Source: Planctomycetota bacterium (GTDB lineage: Bacteria; Planctomycetota; Phycisphaerae; Phycisphaerales; UBA1924). Taken from it: a stretch of 64,000 nucleotides of DNA. Below are positions 9,134-19,077 of this stretch, piece by piece (position 1 is the first letter of the stretch; every line of letters begins with the position of its first letter). The notes below the pieces were generated by a model. The model was not told where the DNA came from, did not search any database, and worked only from the letters and a program-made list of their open reading frames with translations. The stretch spans positions 2,836,796 through 2,900,795 of the forward strand of contig CP053450.1 in assembly GCA_013285505.1 (NCBI GenBank). Reading direction: 5' to 3'. The position numbers and the translations under genes were made by a program.

Positions 9134-9481
9134 TCACTCTCTCGGCGTGCCACACTCCGGACATCTTGAGATGCCCGAGCCGCAATCCGACACGTCGTAG
9201 CCGCACCGATCGCAACGACAAACAACTTCCGAGCAGAATCTGTTGATCAGCCACTTCCCGCCGAAGAGCAGATAGCAGCCGGCAACCAACCAGATGGCAT
9301 CATCACCGAATTGCTTGAGGTCTCGTAGCGTAAGCGGTGACATGAACGAGCCGACTCCACTCGTGCTGAATAGGTCGATGCTGCGTTCGAGCAGTGAGCG
9401 CACTCCTCCGGAGAGTCCTGTAAGCAAGCACCACAGGCCAAACATCCGGCACACGAGTGTAATCCATCCTCTCGCGGTCAT
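9134..9481 (-). CDS. Membrane protein with C-terminal CxxC...CPECG ribbon
   Basis: A 115-residue protein with two hydrophobic segments (TLVCRMFGLWCLLTGL; AIWLVAGCYLLFGGKWL) and a cysteine-rich end (CDRCGYDVSDCGSGISRCPECG). It is adjacent to and similar in plan to the gene at 8693-9130, suggesting tandem paralogues. ATG 9481 lies 8 nt after a TACACT hexamer and has no clear ribosome-binding site. Function unknown. Confidence 0.65.
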   Translation of the reverse strand: MTARGWITLVCRMFGLWCLLTGLSGGVRSLLERSIDLFSTSGVGSFMSPLTLRDLKQFGDDAIWLVAGCYLLFGGKWLINRFCSEVVCRCDRCGYDVSDCGSGISRCPECGTPRE

Positions 9482-9489
9482 TGGTGCGC

Positions 9490-9495
9490 AGTGTA
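9490..9495 (-). promoter_or_regulatory. Possible -10 element (TACACT) close to a start codon
   Basis: TACACT on the minus strand is separated by 8 nt from ATG 9481, the same arrangement seen before several other genes here that lack a Shine-Dalgarno sequence. No clear -35 element. Confidence 0.25.
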
Positions 9496-9538
9496 CCAAC
9501 TCAACCCAACCTGCCCTCCGCCAGCACCCACACACAGC

Positions 9539-9766
9539 TCACCGATCGCCCCCGTCCGGGCTCGCAAGCAACTTCCGAATGACCCAACGGCCCGAGACGA
9601 AGCAATACCACGAGAACGCGGCGATCGCCAGATTCACGAGTAAGGCGAACGCCGCATCTTCGCCGGCACCCAGAAACAGCGCCGCACGCGGGAGAGCCAC
9701 AAATACCCCAACCAGCCCACCGATGCGGACCACAAGCGTCACCACAGTCTCCGGAGTCCACCGCAT
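9539..9766 (-). CDS. Small two-helix membrane protein
   Basis: A 75-residue protein with hydrophobic segments TVVTLVVRIGGLVGVFVAL and FALLVNLAIAAFSWYCFVSG, ending in a charged tail. It matches the membrane part of the two ribbon proteins downstream but lacks the ribbon. It starts 25 nt after the astD stop, so it may ride on the same transcript. No family recognised. Confidence 0.55.
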   Translation of the reverse strand: MRWTPETVVTLVVRIGGLVGVFVALPRAALFLGAGEDAAFALLVNLAIAAFSWYCFVSGRWVIRKLLASPDGGDR

Positions 9767-9790
9767 GGTGAGCAGCCTACCCGGTTCCGC

Positions 9791-11338
9791 TCAGTCCAGC
9801 CACCCGTCCTCGACCTTCATCCCCTGCGGCACCGCCGCCGCGGCCCCGCTCTCCAGCATCCCCGCCACCGGGTACGCGCAGTAATCCAGGCTGAACGACC
9901 CCGCCGGCCTGTGGTTGCCCGAGTGCCCCAGGCCGCCGAACGGTAGCTTGCTGCTCGCCCCGGCGGTTCCCGTGTTCACATTCACACACCCGGCCTTAGC
10001 TTCGGCCAGGAATCGGTGCGCAAGCGCATCGTCCGACGTAAACACCGACGCGGCCAGCCCGAACCGCGTGGCGTTGGCCTGCTCCAGGGCATCGTCAAAC
10101 GAGTCGGTCACACTCACCCGCACCAGCGGGCCGAACACCTCGCGGTCGCACCCGGCCGAGCCCTCGTGCCCGATCGAGAACCGGTCCACCTTCACCACAC
10201 CCGGCGACAGAAAGTATCCCCTGCTCGTCGAGTCTACCGCCGTGCTCTCGACCATCACCTCGCCGCCCGCGCGCGCAAAGTCGGTTTGGGCCGCGATCAC
10301 CGCGTCCCGCGACTCGCCCGAGATGATCGGCCCCATGAACACCGGGTGCGCCGCGTCCGGCTCGCCGATGACCAGCGCCCCGGCCACCTTGCACAGCCCC
10401 GCGAGAAATCGGTCCGCGATCGACTCGTGCACGATGATCCGCCGCGTGCAGGTGCACCGCTGCCCGGTTGTGACAAACGCCGACCGCCCGCACTCGATCA
10501 CCGCCTGCCGCAGATCGCAATCCGGCATCACCACGGCCGGGTTGTTCCCGCCCATCTCGAGTGCGACGATCCGCCCGGGATTGTCCAGGTTCGCCTCGAG
10601 GATCCGCCGCCCGACAGGCCAGGACCCCGTGAAGAGAATGCCGTCGATCCCCTCGTGCGTCGTCAGCTTCTGGGCGACCTCCGCCCCGCCCTGCACGACA
10701 TTGACCACGCCCGCCGGAGCCCCGACCTCGCGCAGCGCAGCATCAAACAGCTCACCCATCAACTGCCCGACCGCCGGAGCCTTGTCGCTCGGCTTGAGCA
10801 CCACCGTGTTCCCCATCGCCAGCGCCGGCACGATGTGGCCGTTGGCCAGGTGCGCCGGGAAATTGAACGGCGCGATCACCGCCATCACCCCGTGCGGCCG
10901 GAACCACGCCCGCCCCACGCGGCTGTCGGTCAGCCCCACCTCGTACCCCGACACCCGCTTCAGCCCGCCGTGCTCCGACTGATCCAGCGTGATGTCCACC
11001 TTTGCCGCGAGAGCCCCGGCCTCGCCGGCAGCGTCCCACATCACCTTGCCCGTCTCGCGGCAGATCAGCGCCGCGATCTCGTCCTTCCGGGCCTTGCACA
11101 GATCGCGATACACCCGCAGCGCGTCGAACCGCTTCTCCTGAGGCCACGCCGCCCACTCACGCTGCGCAGCCCGCGCGGCCGCGACCGCCGCATCCACGTG
11201 GCCCACATTCGCCGAGCCCCGCCAGATCTCCTCGCCCGGCCTCGCCGGATTGACCGAGACGATCCCGTCCCCGGTCAGGTCCCGCCACTGACCACCAACC
11301 AGATCCGCCGTCCCTCGCGTCAGCACACTGCTCATCAC
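9791..11338 (-). CDS. astD: Succinylglutamate-semialdehyde dehydrogenase
   Basis: A 515-residue NAD(P)-dependent aldehyde dehydrogenase, assigned to AstD by its coupling to astA. It oxidises N-succinylglutamate semialdehyde to N-succinylglutamate in the arginine succinyltransferase (AST) route. Visible features are the FNFPAHLANGHIVPAL segment, the GNTVVLKPSDKAP cofactor-binding region, the FTGSWPVGRRI nucleotide loop, the general-base Glu in ALEMGGNNP and the catalytic Cys in TTGQRCTCTRR. Its start overlaps the astA stop by 4 nt. The frame is intact. Confidence 0.9.
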   Translation of the reverse strand: MMSSVLTRGTADLVGGQWRDLTGDGIVSVNPARPGEEIWRGSANVGHVDAAVAAARAAQREWAAWPQEKRFDALRVYRDLCKARKDEIAALICRETGKVMWDAAGEAGALAAKVDITLDQSEHGGLKRVSGYEVGLTDSRVGRAWFRPHGVMAVIAPFNFPAHLANGHIVPALAMGNTVVLKPSDKAPAVGQLMGELFDAALREVGAPAGVVNVVQGGAEVAQKLTTHEGIDGILFTGSWPVGRRILEANLDNPGRIVALEMGGNNPAVVMPDCDLRQAVIECGRSAFVTTGQRCTCTRRIIVHESIADRFLAGLCKVAGALVIGEPDAAHPVFMGPIISGESRDAVIAAQTDFARAGGEVMVESTAVDSTSRGYFLSPGVVKVDRFSIGHEGSAGCDREVFGPLVRVSVTDSFDDALEQANATRFGLAASVFTSDDALAHRFLAEAKAGCVNVNTGTAGASSKLPFGGLGHSGNHRPAGSFSLDYCAYPVAGMLESGAAAAVPQGMKVEDGWLD

Positions 11339-12490
11339 AACACCTTCTCCGGCTGCGCACCCGACCCCGCCGCCACGCCGGCCGGCGCCTGTGCAAACCC
11401 ATCGGTCATATCTGTCACACCAAGCTCGTCGCCCGGCCGCACGCGCAACGCCTCGGCGTGCTCGCCGGGGATCGACACCCGCCCCTTCTCGTCAATCAGC
11501 ATCGGCGCCCGCACGGCCAGGAACTCCCCGTCGCTGCGCATCATGCTCACGATGCCCGTTCGGTCGCACGCGTCCGCGGCCACCGTGCGCACCAACTCAC
11601 GCGGCGAGGTCAGCTTGAGCAGCGGCACCTCGTCGGTCGGCACGTCCAGCATCGGCCCCGCGTCGAACGGGTCCACCATGTCCCGGAACCGGAACCCGAG
11701 TTTCTCCAGCATCCGCCGCGCCCGGCGCCGTCTCGCGGTGCACCTCGCCCACGCCGTCCCGCGCCGCCGGCGGCAGCAGCGACAGATAAATATCCTCGTG
11801 CGGCAGGAGCGCCGGGATGAACTTCCGCGACCGCCCGCACTGCACATCCGCCTCGGTGTAGCTCAGCGGGATGAACCGCTGCCCCACATACTCCCAAAAC
11901 AGGCTCCGCCCGTCGTCCGAGATCGGCGCCATCATCTCCGCCAGCAGCCGGTCGGCAAACAGTTCACGCCGCATCCCGATGAAGTGGAACCGGATGAAGC
12001 TCATCAGCTGCCCCAGCTTCGCACCACGCGACGCCGGCTGCAGGATCAGCCCGCCGATCTCCGTCGGCCCGCTCTCGTCTGAGTGCAGCCGCGCCACCAC
12101 GTGCGACGTCCCTGTCTTGATGTCCTCGGCGAAGAACTCTCGACGCTCGAGCTTGAACGCGTAGTTCGGGTTCCCCGGGCCGCCCATCCGCGCGATCAGC
12201 TGCGACGTCCCCAGCACCGAACCGGTCTCGGTGTTCTCCAGCACGAACATGAACACGCCCGAATCGGCGATCCCCTCGCTGTACCCCGGCACGCCGTCCG
12301 AGGGCCGGAACTGCTTGGGCCGGTCCTCGCCCTTCTCCGTTCCCGCGGCCTTGCGGAACGACTCGCGGCTGGCCGCGATCTTCTGCCCGATCATCTCCTT
12401 GTTCGGGGGCAGATTGATGAAGTGCACCATCCGCGCAAGCTTCACCAGCGTCCCCACATCCTCCGCCCGCGCACGCCGAATCAGATACAC
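11335..12490 (-). CDS. astA: Arginine/ornithine N-succinyltransferase
   Basis: AstA transfers succinyl from succinyl-CoA to the alpha-amino group of arginine (or ornithine in AOST-type enzymes), the first AST step. It begins MYLIRRARAEDVGTLVKLA and contains NLPPN, the ARMGGPGNPNYAFKLERREF segment and the FIRFHFIGMRRELFADRLLA segment that mark the family. ATG 12490 follows AAGGAGG with 9 nt spacing, the best ribosome site in this cluster. The frame changes near 11724-11732 (GEVHRETA to RRMLEKLGF), giving a span one base over a codon multiple. The C-terminal ~130 residues continue as expected for AstA and couple to astD. Confidence 0.88.
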
Positions 12491-12594
12491 AGCCGCCTCC
12501 TTGCCGTCCGCGTGATGCCACGCACCCGAATCACAATCTCGCTCTCCGTGACGCCCTAGCCCCCGCCGTCAACCCCCATCGTCCGCCCCCGCCG

Positions 12595-14055
12595 TCAGCC
12601 AGCCACCTTCGCCAGCCCACGCTCCACCGCCTGGAAGACCCGCGGCCAGTCCTCCAGCTTCATCACGCCCAGCGGCGGCAACATCCGCACGTGGTACGGC
12701 CCGTGCCCGCACGAGAACAGGATCACGCCCTCGTCGTAGCACGCCCGCAGGCACTTGCCCACCTTGTCCTTCGCCCCGCCGAACGGGCTGAACCGCATCA
12801 TCCCGCCGATGCCCCCGACCTTCCCGACCGGTGACGGGCTCATCGGGTGCGCTTTGACGTCGGGGAACCAGTCCGGGTGCCGGGCGACCAGCGCCTCGGC
12901 CTGCTCCCGGAACGCCTTGTGGTGCTGGGCGATCAGGCCGCCCTCGCCGTAATACCCGCCGCCGAGCAATCGGCGCACGATCTCGCTGCCCGCCTTGCAC
13001 GCCGAGCCGCTGCCTGTGAACGTCGCACTCAGCAGGCCGGGGCCCGGGTTGTACTCCTCGGTAAACAGCGTGGCGCACGCCTGGCTCATCTTGCCGATCG
13101 TCACCAGATCGACATACTCGCCCACATCGAGCGTGTCGTAGGCGAACATCGACGCGGTCCGGCCGAATGTCTGCACCTCGTCGTCCCACACCGCGATGTC
13201 GTTGGCCTTGCAGATCTTCATCAGCTCGACAAAGAACTCGCGGGGCGCGGTGTTGAACCCGCCCTCGCCCTGCACCAGCTCGAAGATGAAGCACGCGTGC
13301 TGCTTCGGGTACCGATCGATGTAGCTCTGCAGGTGCTCGCACGCCATGTCGATCATCCGCTTCGGGCTCGTCCGCGCCGCGTACGCCTCGTCGTAGAACG
13401 GCATGTAGTCCACCAGCGTCGACAGCGGCAGCCCCACCCGGTTCCCCGCCGAGTCGCCGATCTGCGACATCGTCACCGTGCGACCCATGAAGCAGTCCTT
13501 GAACGCCAGCACGCGGGGCGCCGCGCCGTGCTTCTGGAACGCCAGCTTGAGCGCGTTCTCGTTGACCAGCGCCCCCGACGCCGCCACGAAGCAGTGCTTG
13601 AGCTTCGAGCCCTTCGCCGCCTCGGCCAGCAACAACTCCGAGAACTCGTACGGTTCGAACCCCGACTGCAGGTTTCCGTGCATGATCGTGTCCGACATCG
13701 CCCCCCGGACCGACGCCCCCACCACGCCCGGGTCGGAGTGCCCGAAGAAGTGCACGCCGATGCCGCAGATCATGTCCCACTTCACCGAGCCGTCCGCCAG
13801 CTCCACCAGCGCGCCGTTGCCCAGCCCCGACCCGAGGTACGGGTACATCAGCCCGCGCCCGCGCGCCGCGCCGGCCCGAGCCATCAGGTCTTCGTAGCTC
13901 TCCCGGAGCTCCTCACGCCCGGCCCGTACGTCCGTGATCTGCGCCGACTGCGCCGCCATCGCGTTCACGATCGTCTCCACCGCCCCCTCGACCTCCGTCG
14001 AGTGCGCAAACCGCTCACCGTGTGTCGCCGCCGCTGATGTCGTTGCCTGGCTCAT
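12595..14055 (-). CDS. Class III PLP aminotransferase (probable ornithine/succinylornithine transaminase role)
   Basis: A 486-residue fold-type I aminotransferase. The PLP-site motifs are visible: the GALVNENALKLAF segment, the Asp pair in VWDDEVQTFGRT and the Schiff-base Lys in VTIGKMSQ. It is longer than AstC/ArgD (~400 aa), with an extended N-terminus. ATG 14055 is chosen over 14088 because AAAGGA lies 8-9 nt before it. It is followed 105 nt later by astA on the same strand, so a succinylornithine or ornithine transaminase role is inferred from context; the subfamily could also be a lysine or diamine aminotransferase. Confidence 0.85.
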   Translation of the reverse strand: MSQATTSAAATHGERFAHSTEVEGAVETIVNAMAAQSAQITDVRAGREELRESYEDLMARAGAARGRGLMYPYLGSGLGNGALVELADGSVKWDMICGIGVHFFGHSDPGVVGASVRGAMSDTIMHGNLQSGFEPYEFSELLLAEAAKGSKLKHCFVAASGALVNENALKLAFQKHGAAPRVLAFKDCFMGRTVTMSQIGDSAGNRVGLPLSTLVDYMPFYDEAYAARTSPKRMIDMACEHLQSYIDRYPKQHACFIFELVQGEGGFNTAPREFFVELMKICKANDIAVWDDEVQTFGRTASMFAYDTLDVGEYVDLVTIGKMSQACATLFTEEYNPGPGLLSATFTGSGSACKAGSEIVRRLLGGGYYGEGGLIAQHHKAFREQAEALVARHPDWFPDVKAHPMSPSPVGKVGGIGGMMRFSPFGGAKDKVGKCLRACYDEGVILFSCGHGPYHVRMLPPLGVMKLEDWPRVFQAVERGLAKVAG

Positions 14056-14122
14056 GCCCGATGTCCTTTCGTTCGCAGTCGTCTTCATCGGCCCGCCCCC
14101 AGCGGGGGCCCGCCGCAGTCGT

Positions 14123-15352
14123 TCAATCGTCCCACGCCCCCGCCGCCAGCCTCGCGATCAGCACCGCCAAGAGCTGGCACCGCTCGACCAGACTCGACAG
14201 GTCGATCCACTCATCCGGCGTGTGCAGCCCGCCGCCCCGCACGCCCAGCGTGTCGATCGTCGGCAACCCCACCACCTGCAGTTGATTCCCATCGCACACA
14301 CCGCCCGTCTTCGCAAACGGCAGCCGCTGCCCAAGACTCTCCGCCGCACCCCGCGCAAGAAGTGCCAGCTTCTCGGTCCCCGGAGTCATCGGCTTAGCCG
14401 GCCGGTTGAAGCTCCGCAGCACCTCCACCCCCGGCATCGCCCCGGCCCCCGTCCCCAGCGCATCGATCGCCTTGATCAGCTCCTGCGCCCCCGCCTCGTC
14501 CGGATACCGGACGTTCCCCCACGCCTCCGCCAGATCCGGCACCGCGTTCGTCGCCGCCCCGCCCTTCAGGGGCCCGATGCTCAGAATCAAACCCTTCTCC
14601 GGGTCAGGGATCTCCGCCGCCCGCACCAGCCGCTCGGCCAGCGCCGTCACCGCCGAAACACCCTTGGTGAATTCCCGACCGACGTGCGCCGCCCGCCCGC
14701 GCGCCCGCAGACAGAACTGCCCGCTCCCCGCACGCTCGACCGCGAGCTCGCCGCCCGGCAACGCCGGCTCCAGCGCCAGCCCGACATCGTGCGCGCCGCC
14801 GACGCCAACGCCGCATCGGAGTGGTACGACCCCGTCTCCTCGTCGCTGTTCATCAGGAACGACCAGCCGCACCCGATCCCCGCCTCCTCCAGACACTCCA
14901 GCGCCGCCACCGCGATCACCAGACCGCCCTTCATGTCCACACACCCCGGACCGAGAGCAGTCTTCCCGTCCGGGGCGATCGTCAACTCGCGGAAATCTCC
15001 CGCGGGGTCGTGCACTGTGTCCAGATGTCCCGCGATCAGCACCCGCGGCAGGCCCTCTCGGAGCCGCCCGCACACCGCCGTCGGCGGGGCTGCCGCGCCG
15101 GGATCACGCCCGTAGAGCCAGTCCGGAGCCGAATCTCCCGGGACCATCTCCGTCGTCGCCCCCCAACGCCTCCAGCCGGGCCACGAACCGCTCACGCGTC
15201 TCGTCCAACGCCGCGGCATTCCTGCCGCCGGTCGGCGTCTCCACGTGCAGCCGCAGATCCTCGAGCAACGCCTCCGCCCGGCCCGCGGTCACGCCGCAAA
15301 GCCTTTGCTCCACCGCCGTCAGGTTGCCCGTATCAAGCTCAGCCATGCCCAA
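14123..15352 (-). CDS. M20-family amidohydrolase/carboxypeptidase (ArgE/DapE/CPG2 type)
   Basis: A co-catalytic zinc hydrolase of about 409 residues. The metal-site signatures are GHLDTVHDP, GPGCVDMKGGL and SDEETGS; an Ala/Gly-rich dimerisation domain follows, and a C-terminal His lies in GGGLHTPDE. Two breaks offset each other: an extra C in the C run at 15159-15164 (EALGG to ATTEMVPGDS) and one near 14795-14805. It is the first gene of the minus-strand series that continues with the aminotransferase, astA and astD. It could therefore be the desuccinylase that replaces AstE (an M14-like enzyme), which is inference only. Confidence 0.8.
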
Positions 15353-15425
15353 ACCCTAGCCCTGTCCGCCGACCGAATCGGCCAAATCTCCCCGCCGCGC
15401 CGCACGCTGCGCACACACCCCGCGT

Positions 15426-16975
15426 TTAAATCGAATAGGCCACGGTGCCGCGCCGAGTTTCCGCACCCCGCGACGCCTCCGCCGCCGACTCCACCACCGC
15501 CAGAACCAACCCCAATACCATCAGCGCGAGCACCGCCCGTTTGGCACCCCTCGCCCTCCGGTCGGCCGCCCCCGCCCGATCGGCTCACCCACCGCCCCCA
15601 TCAGCGCCCCCCGCCGCCCGTCTATCGACCCGTGCCGGAACGTGAACTTCTCCGACGGGAACCCGTTGATCAGCGACACCGCTCGCAGCGTCTCGGCCAT
15701 CACCCTCGCGCCCCCCTCCGACACCGCCCCCGCCCCGTCACCCTCGAGTCGCCTCGTCAGGTGCTGCGCCGCGAACAGATCCGCCTGCCGCTCGAACACC
15801 CGGCTCACCCACCCGAACACCAGCACGCTCGACCCCAGCACCAAGAGCAGCATCCCCACCGGCCACCAACCCTCCGTCACCGAGCCAAGCCCCGCCAGCC
15901 TCGCTCCCATCGACACCGCCGAACCGAAGAACACCGCCGAGCCCCCGAGCCCGAACGCCAGCCACGCGATGTGCCGGTGCCGCACGTGCGCCAGCTCGTG
16001 CGCGCCACCGCCTCCACCTGCGCTCCGGACAGCGTCTCAAGCAACGCGTCCGTCAGCACGATGTACCGAAGCCGCGGCAACAGCCCAACCACCGCCCCGT
16101 TGATCATCGCCCCATGCGTCCGCCACACCAAAATGTTCCGCACCCGCACCCGGTATCGCCCGCACATCGCCACCAGCCCGTCCCGCAGCCCGCCCGGCCC
16201 CAGCGGCACCGTGTCCCACAACAGCCGCAACGCCAACGGCAGGAACGCCAGCAGCGCCACCACCCCGAGCAGCTGCAGCCCCACCGACCCGTACACAATC
16301 ACATCACGATCGACCACCCACCCGGGCATGCCCGCAGCCCACGCCGGCGGCGCCGCGCTCCACCCGCCCCGCACATCCGCCTCCGCCCACAACCCGTCGC
16401 ACCACACCCACCGCCTCGGCCCACCCCATGATCAACAGCACCGGCAACGCCGGGAACAGCAACTGCTGCCGCACCGTGCCCCACCACCACGTCCACGCCC
16501 GCGGCATCGGCGGGATCGACAGCCCCTCGTCCAGCCGCCGAATCAGCAACGCCTCCCGCATCCGCCGCTCGATCGGCGCCGCCGTCGCCCACGTCAACGC
16601 CAACACCCCAAACGCCGGAACCAGCGCAACCAACTCATCCACCGCCACCAGATCGCCCGTCCACGACCGCACCGCATCCAACCACCCAAACAGCAACACC
16701 GCCGAAGCCTGCAGCAACAGCGTCGCCACACGCACCCGCGCCGACACCGACTCAAACACCCGCACCGCCCGCACCGAGCCCCGCCGCTCGAGCACCCGAC
16801 CGCACAGCCCCGCCGTCACCACCTGCAACAGCACCAGCCCTACAAACGGCAACAACGCCGCCGCGAGCGCCAGCCGCGGATGCTCCGCCACCCACGCGCC
16901 GTTGACCAACTCCCGCGGCCCGATCTCCCGCAGCGCACCCACGACCACCAGCCCAATGACCAGCAGATGCGTCAT
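15426..16975 (-). CDS. Membrane-embedded M48-type zinc metalloprotease
   Basis: A polytopic protease of the HtpX/Ste24/BlaR1-like M48 group. Hydrophobic helices occupy the first ~130 residues, followed by WWWGTVRQQLLFPALPVLLI, a second membrane pair, the INGAVVGLLPRLRYIVLTDALLETL segment and the HELAHVRHRH zinc motif. The third ligand is probably the Glu in SRVFERQADLFAA. A last membrane helix (AVLALMVLGLVLAVVE) ends at TAA 15426-15428. The reading crosses at least three frame breaks, near 16400, 16005-16012 (inside the HExxH codons) and 15560-15600. The start overlaps the previous gene's stop by 4 nt. Confidence 0.75.
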
Positions 16976-18529
16976 CGATCCGAGGCCGGCCGCCGGACCT
17001 CACCCAGATCCACCACGGTCCCGTTCGGGAAATACACATCCGCGTTCATCACATCCCGACCCAGCCCCGAAAACACCACGCACGCGCGGCCGAACCGCGC
17101 CGCGTAGTCCAGATCACCCGGGCTCGGCCCCGCATAATCGCGGTTCCGCCAGTTCGACACGTGATAGTGAAAGTGCGCCAGCGCCGCCCCGCTGTAATCA
17201 ATCATCTCCCGCGGCGCGACAAACCGCCGGTCGTCCGGCGTCGCAGTCCCCCGCGGCGAAAACGCCTGCACGTGAAACCCGTCCGAATCCGTCCACAGCG
17301 TCCCGCCGTGCTCGGTGTTGCGGTCCTTGTTGTCCGCCGTCGCCCCGGCAAACAGCGCCCGCTCCACCCCCGCATCCGCGATCGCCTCATCGATCACCAG
17401 CAGTACCACCACATCGCCCCACACCAGCCCGTCCCGCACCGTCGCCAGCCGCTCCGCGTTCGCGTTCACCATCCCGCGAATTGCCTCGGTCCTCGCATAC
17501 AGCTGCCGCCCCCGAAGCCGCTCGGCCATCAGCTCAAGCAACCCCTCCCGACTCTCCTCCAGCCAGCCAGGCTGCGCCTGCCCCGCCCACCGCACCGCCT
17601 CCAGATGCCGCAGCGCGAGCCCGTCACGCTGCGCGCCGCCGACAACCTCGACACCGCCTCCCGCGTCTGCGCCCACCACGAGGCAAGCTCACCATCCCGA
17701 GCCTCGGCCAGCCGCACCGCCCACCGCATCTCCTCGGCACGACTCGGCACAATCCCGAACGCCTCGTGCACCTCCCGGAGCTTGCCGAGCAGAGCCCGCC
17801 CCTCGTCGTCCCCCGCCGCAGAAGTTCGCAAGAGCGCGCGCGCGCATCCCCGTCAGCCGCCAGCCGACCCACCAGGTCCCACCCCGCCTCCCGCGTCCGC
17901 ATGTCCAGCTGCAGCCCGGCCGGCCCCGCCTCCACCCGCGGCTCAAGAAACACCCCGAGCGCGACCTCCTCAACCGCCCGGTCTGGGTACAGCACCCCGA
18001 GCGCACGGAACTCCGCCCGCTCGCGATCCTCCACACCCTCCACCGGCCGCGAAAGACTCCGCACCAGCGCCGGCGTCGCCTCCGTCCAGCCGTGATCCGC
18101 GATCGCCGTTGACATCACCGCCACGCACTGCCTCCCCGGCTCAGTCGGCAGCATCTCCTGCACCAGCTTCAGCGACTCGACCTTCCCCGCCTCGTCCCAC
18201 AGCAACGCCTCCAGCGCCGCCGCCCGCACCAGCTCCGGCGTGTCCAGCGCCCACGCCATCTCCGTCATCGCGTGCCGCATCACCACACGGTCCATCTCCC
18301 CCGACGCCAGCTCCGCCTTCACCCGCTTGATCGCCTGCACCCGCTCGCCCGGCGTCAGGTCCGCCCGCCGGGCCATCGACAGCGCATCCCCGCTCGCCAC
18401 AGCGCCGCTCTGCCCCGCGCACGCCCCGCCCACGAGCACACCCGCCCCCAGTCCGCCCACACAACACGCCAGCGCACACACCCGCACACACCGCCACCAG
18501 CCCGAGTTACGCACCTGTGTTCGATTCAT
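16972..18529 (-). CDS. Exported HEAT-like protein with a C-terminal JAMM-like motif
   Basis: About 519 codons. An N-terminal signal-like segment (ALACCVGGLGAGVLVGGACA) precedes a helical, HEAT-like region. The C-terminal ~200 residues contain Glu in TEHGG, HFHYH, then PSPGD after 12 residues, matching the order E...HxH...S-x2-D of JAMM/MPN metalloproteases. The frame changes near 17825 and again near 17650. The stop overlaps the M48 protease start (ATGA), so both are probably made together. ATG 18529 lies 6 nt after TAGACT. The JAMM assignment is inferred from a motif and needs a profile search. Confidence 0.55.
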
Positions 18530-18535
18530 GGCCGC

Positions 18536-18541
18536 AGTCTA
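18536..18541 (-). promoter_or_regulatory. Possible -10 element for a leaderless minus-strand transcript
   Basis: TAGACT is separated by 6 nt from ATG 18529. It faces away from the TATACT element at 18602-18607, so the 84-nt gap would hold two divergent promoters. Confidence 0.3.
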
Positions 18542-18601
18542 TCGAGCGCGCACCCGACCGGCCGCGCCCCCGCCACCGGGCCCACCGCGCCCCCGCCTCC
18601 C

Positions 18602-18607
18602 TATACT
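18602..18607 (+). promoter_or_regulatory. Possible -10 element for a leaderless NifU-type gene
   Basis: TATACT (five of six consensus bases) is separated by 6 nt from ATG 18614, placing the transcript start at the start codon. No ribosome site and no convincing -35 element. Confidence 0.4.
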
Positions 18608-18613
18608 GCCCCG

Positions 18614-18883
18614 ATGGTCTCCCAAGTCCCCGACAACATCCCCTCAGTCCCCCAGGACCTCGCCGAGCGAATCGGCAAGGTCATCGAGGCGATCCGCCCC
18701 GCCATCCAGGCCGACGGCGGCGACATCGAGTTCGTCGAGGCCAAGTCCGACGGCGCCGTCTACATCCGATTCCACGGCGCCTGCGTCGGATGCCCCTCCA
18801 GCGATATGACCCTCAACCTCGGCATCGAACGGAACCTGCGGCAGCACGTCCCCGAGGTCCGCAGGGTCATCGTCGTCGAATAG
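18614..18883 (+). CDS. NifU C-terminal-domain Fe-S scaffold protein
   Basis: An 89-residue stand-alone NifU-like (NFU) domain that assembles and transfers [4Fe-4S] clusters. It has the family core AIQADGGDIEFVE and the cluster-binding CxxC in GACVGCPSSDMTL. Size fits the single-domain NFU proteins rather than NfuA or full NifU. It is divergent from the HEAT/JAMM gene with 84 nt between starts. Confidence 0.9.
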   Translation: MVSQVPDNIPSVPQDLAERIGKVIEAIRPAIQADGGDIEFVEAKSDGAVYIRFHGACVGCPSSDMTLNLGIERNLRQHVPEVRRVIVVE

Positions 18884-18980
18884 CCCCCCATCTCCCCGGC
18901 AGCCGTCCCGCCCCCAGCAGCCATTCCGCCCTCGGTAGCGAATCCCAGCAAAACCACTGGCCCAATGCACCAAAAGATGC

Positions 18981-19009
18981 TTGGGTAAGCCACCCCCTTC
19001 CGCTATAGT
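18981..19009 (+). promoter_or_regulatory. csrA promoter
   Basis: TTGGGT (18981-18986) and TATAGT (19004-19009) are 17 nt apart, a normal sigma-70-type spacing with a strong -10. The predicted start near 19016 gives a leader of about 60 nt. Confidence 0.5.
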
Positions 19010-19077
19010 GCGGCCGGTGGTTTGTTCCAACGGCTCGAACGGTGGTCCCGGTCGGGCCCGTGCATGGGAGGCACGCA

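Noticed and set aside
13645..13675. A GGTTCGAACCCC string resembling a tRNA T-arm
   Set aside because: It lies inside the aminotransferase gene (encoding GFEPYEF on the minus strand) and no acceptor or anticodon stems surround it.
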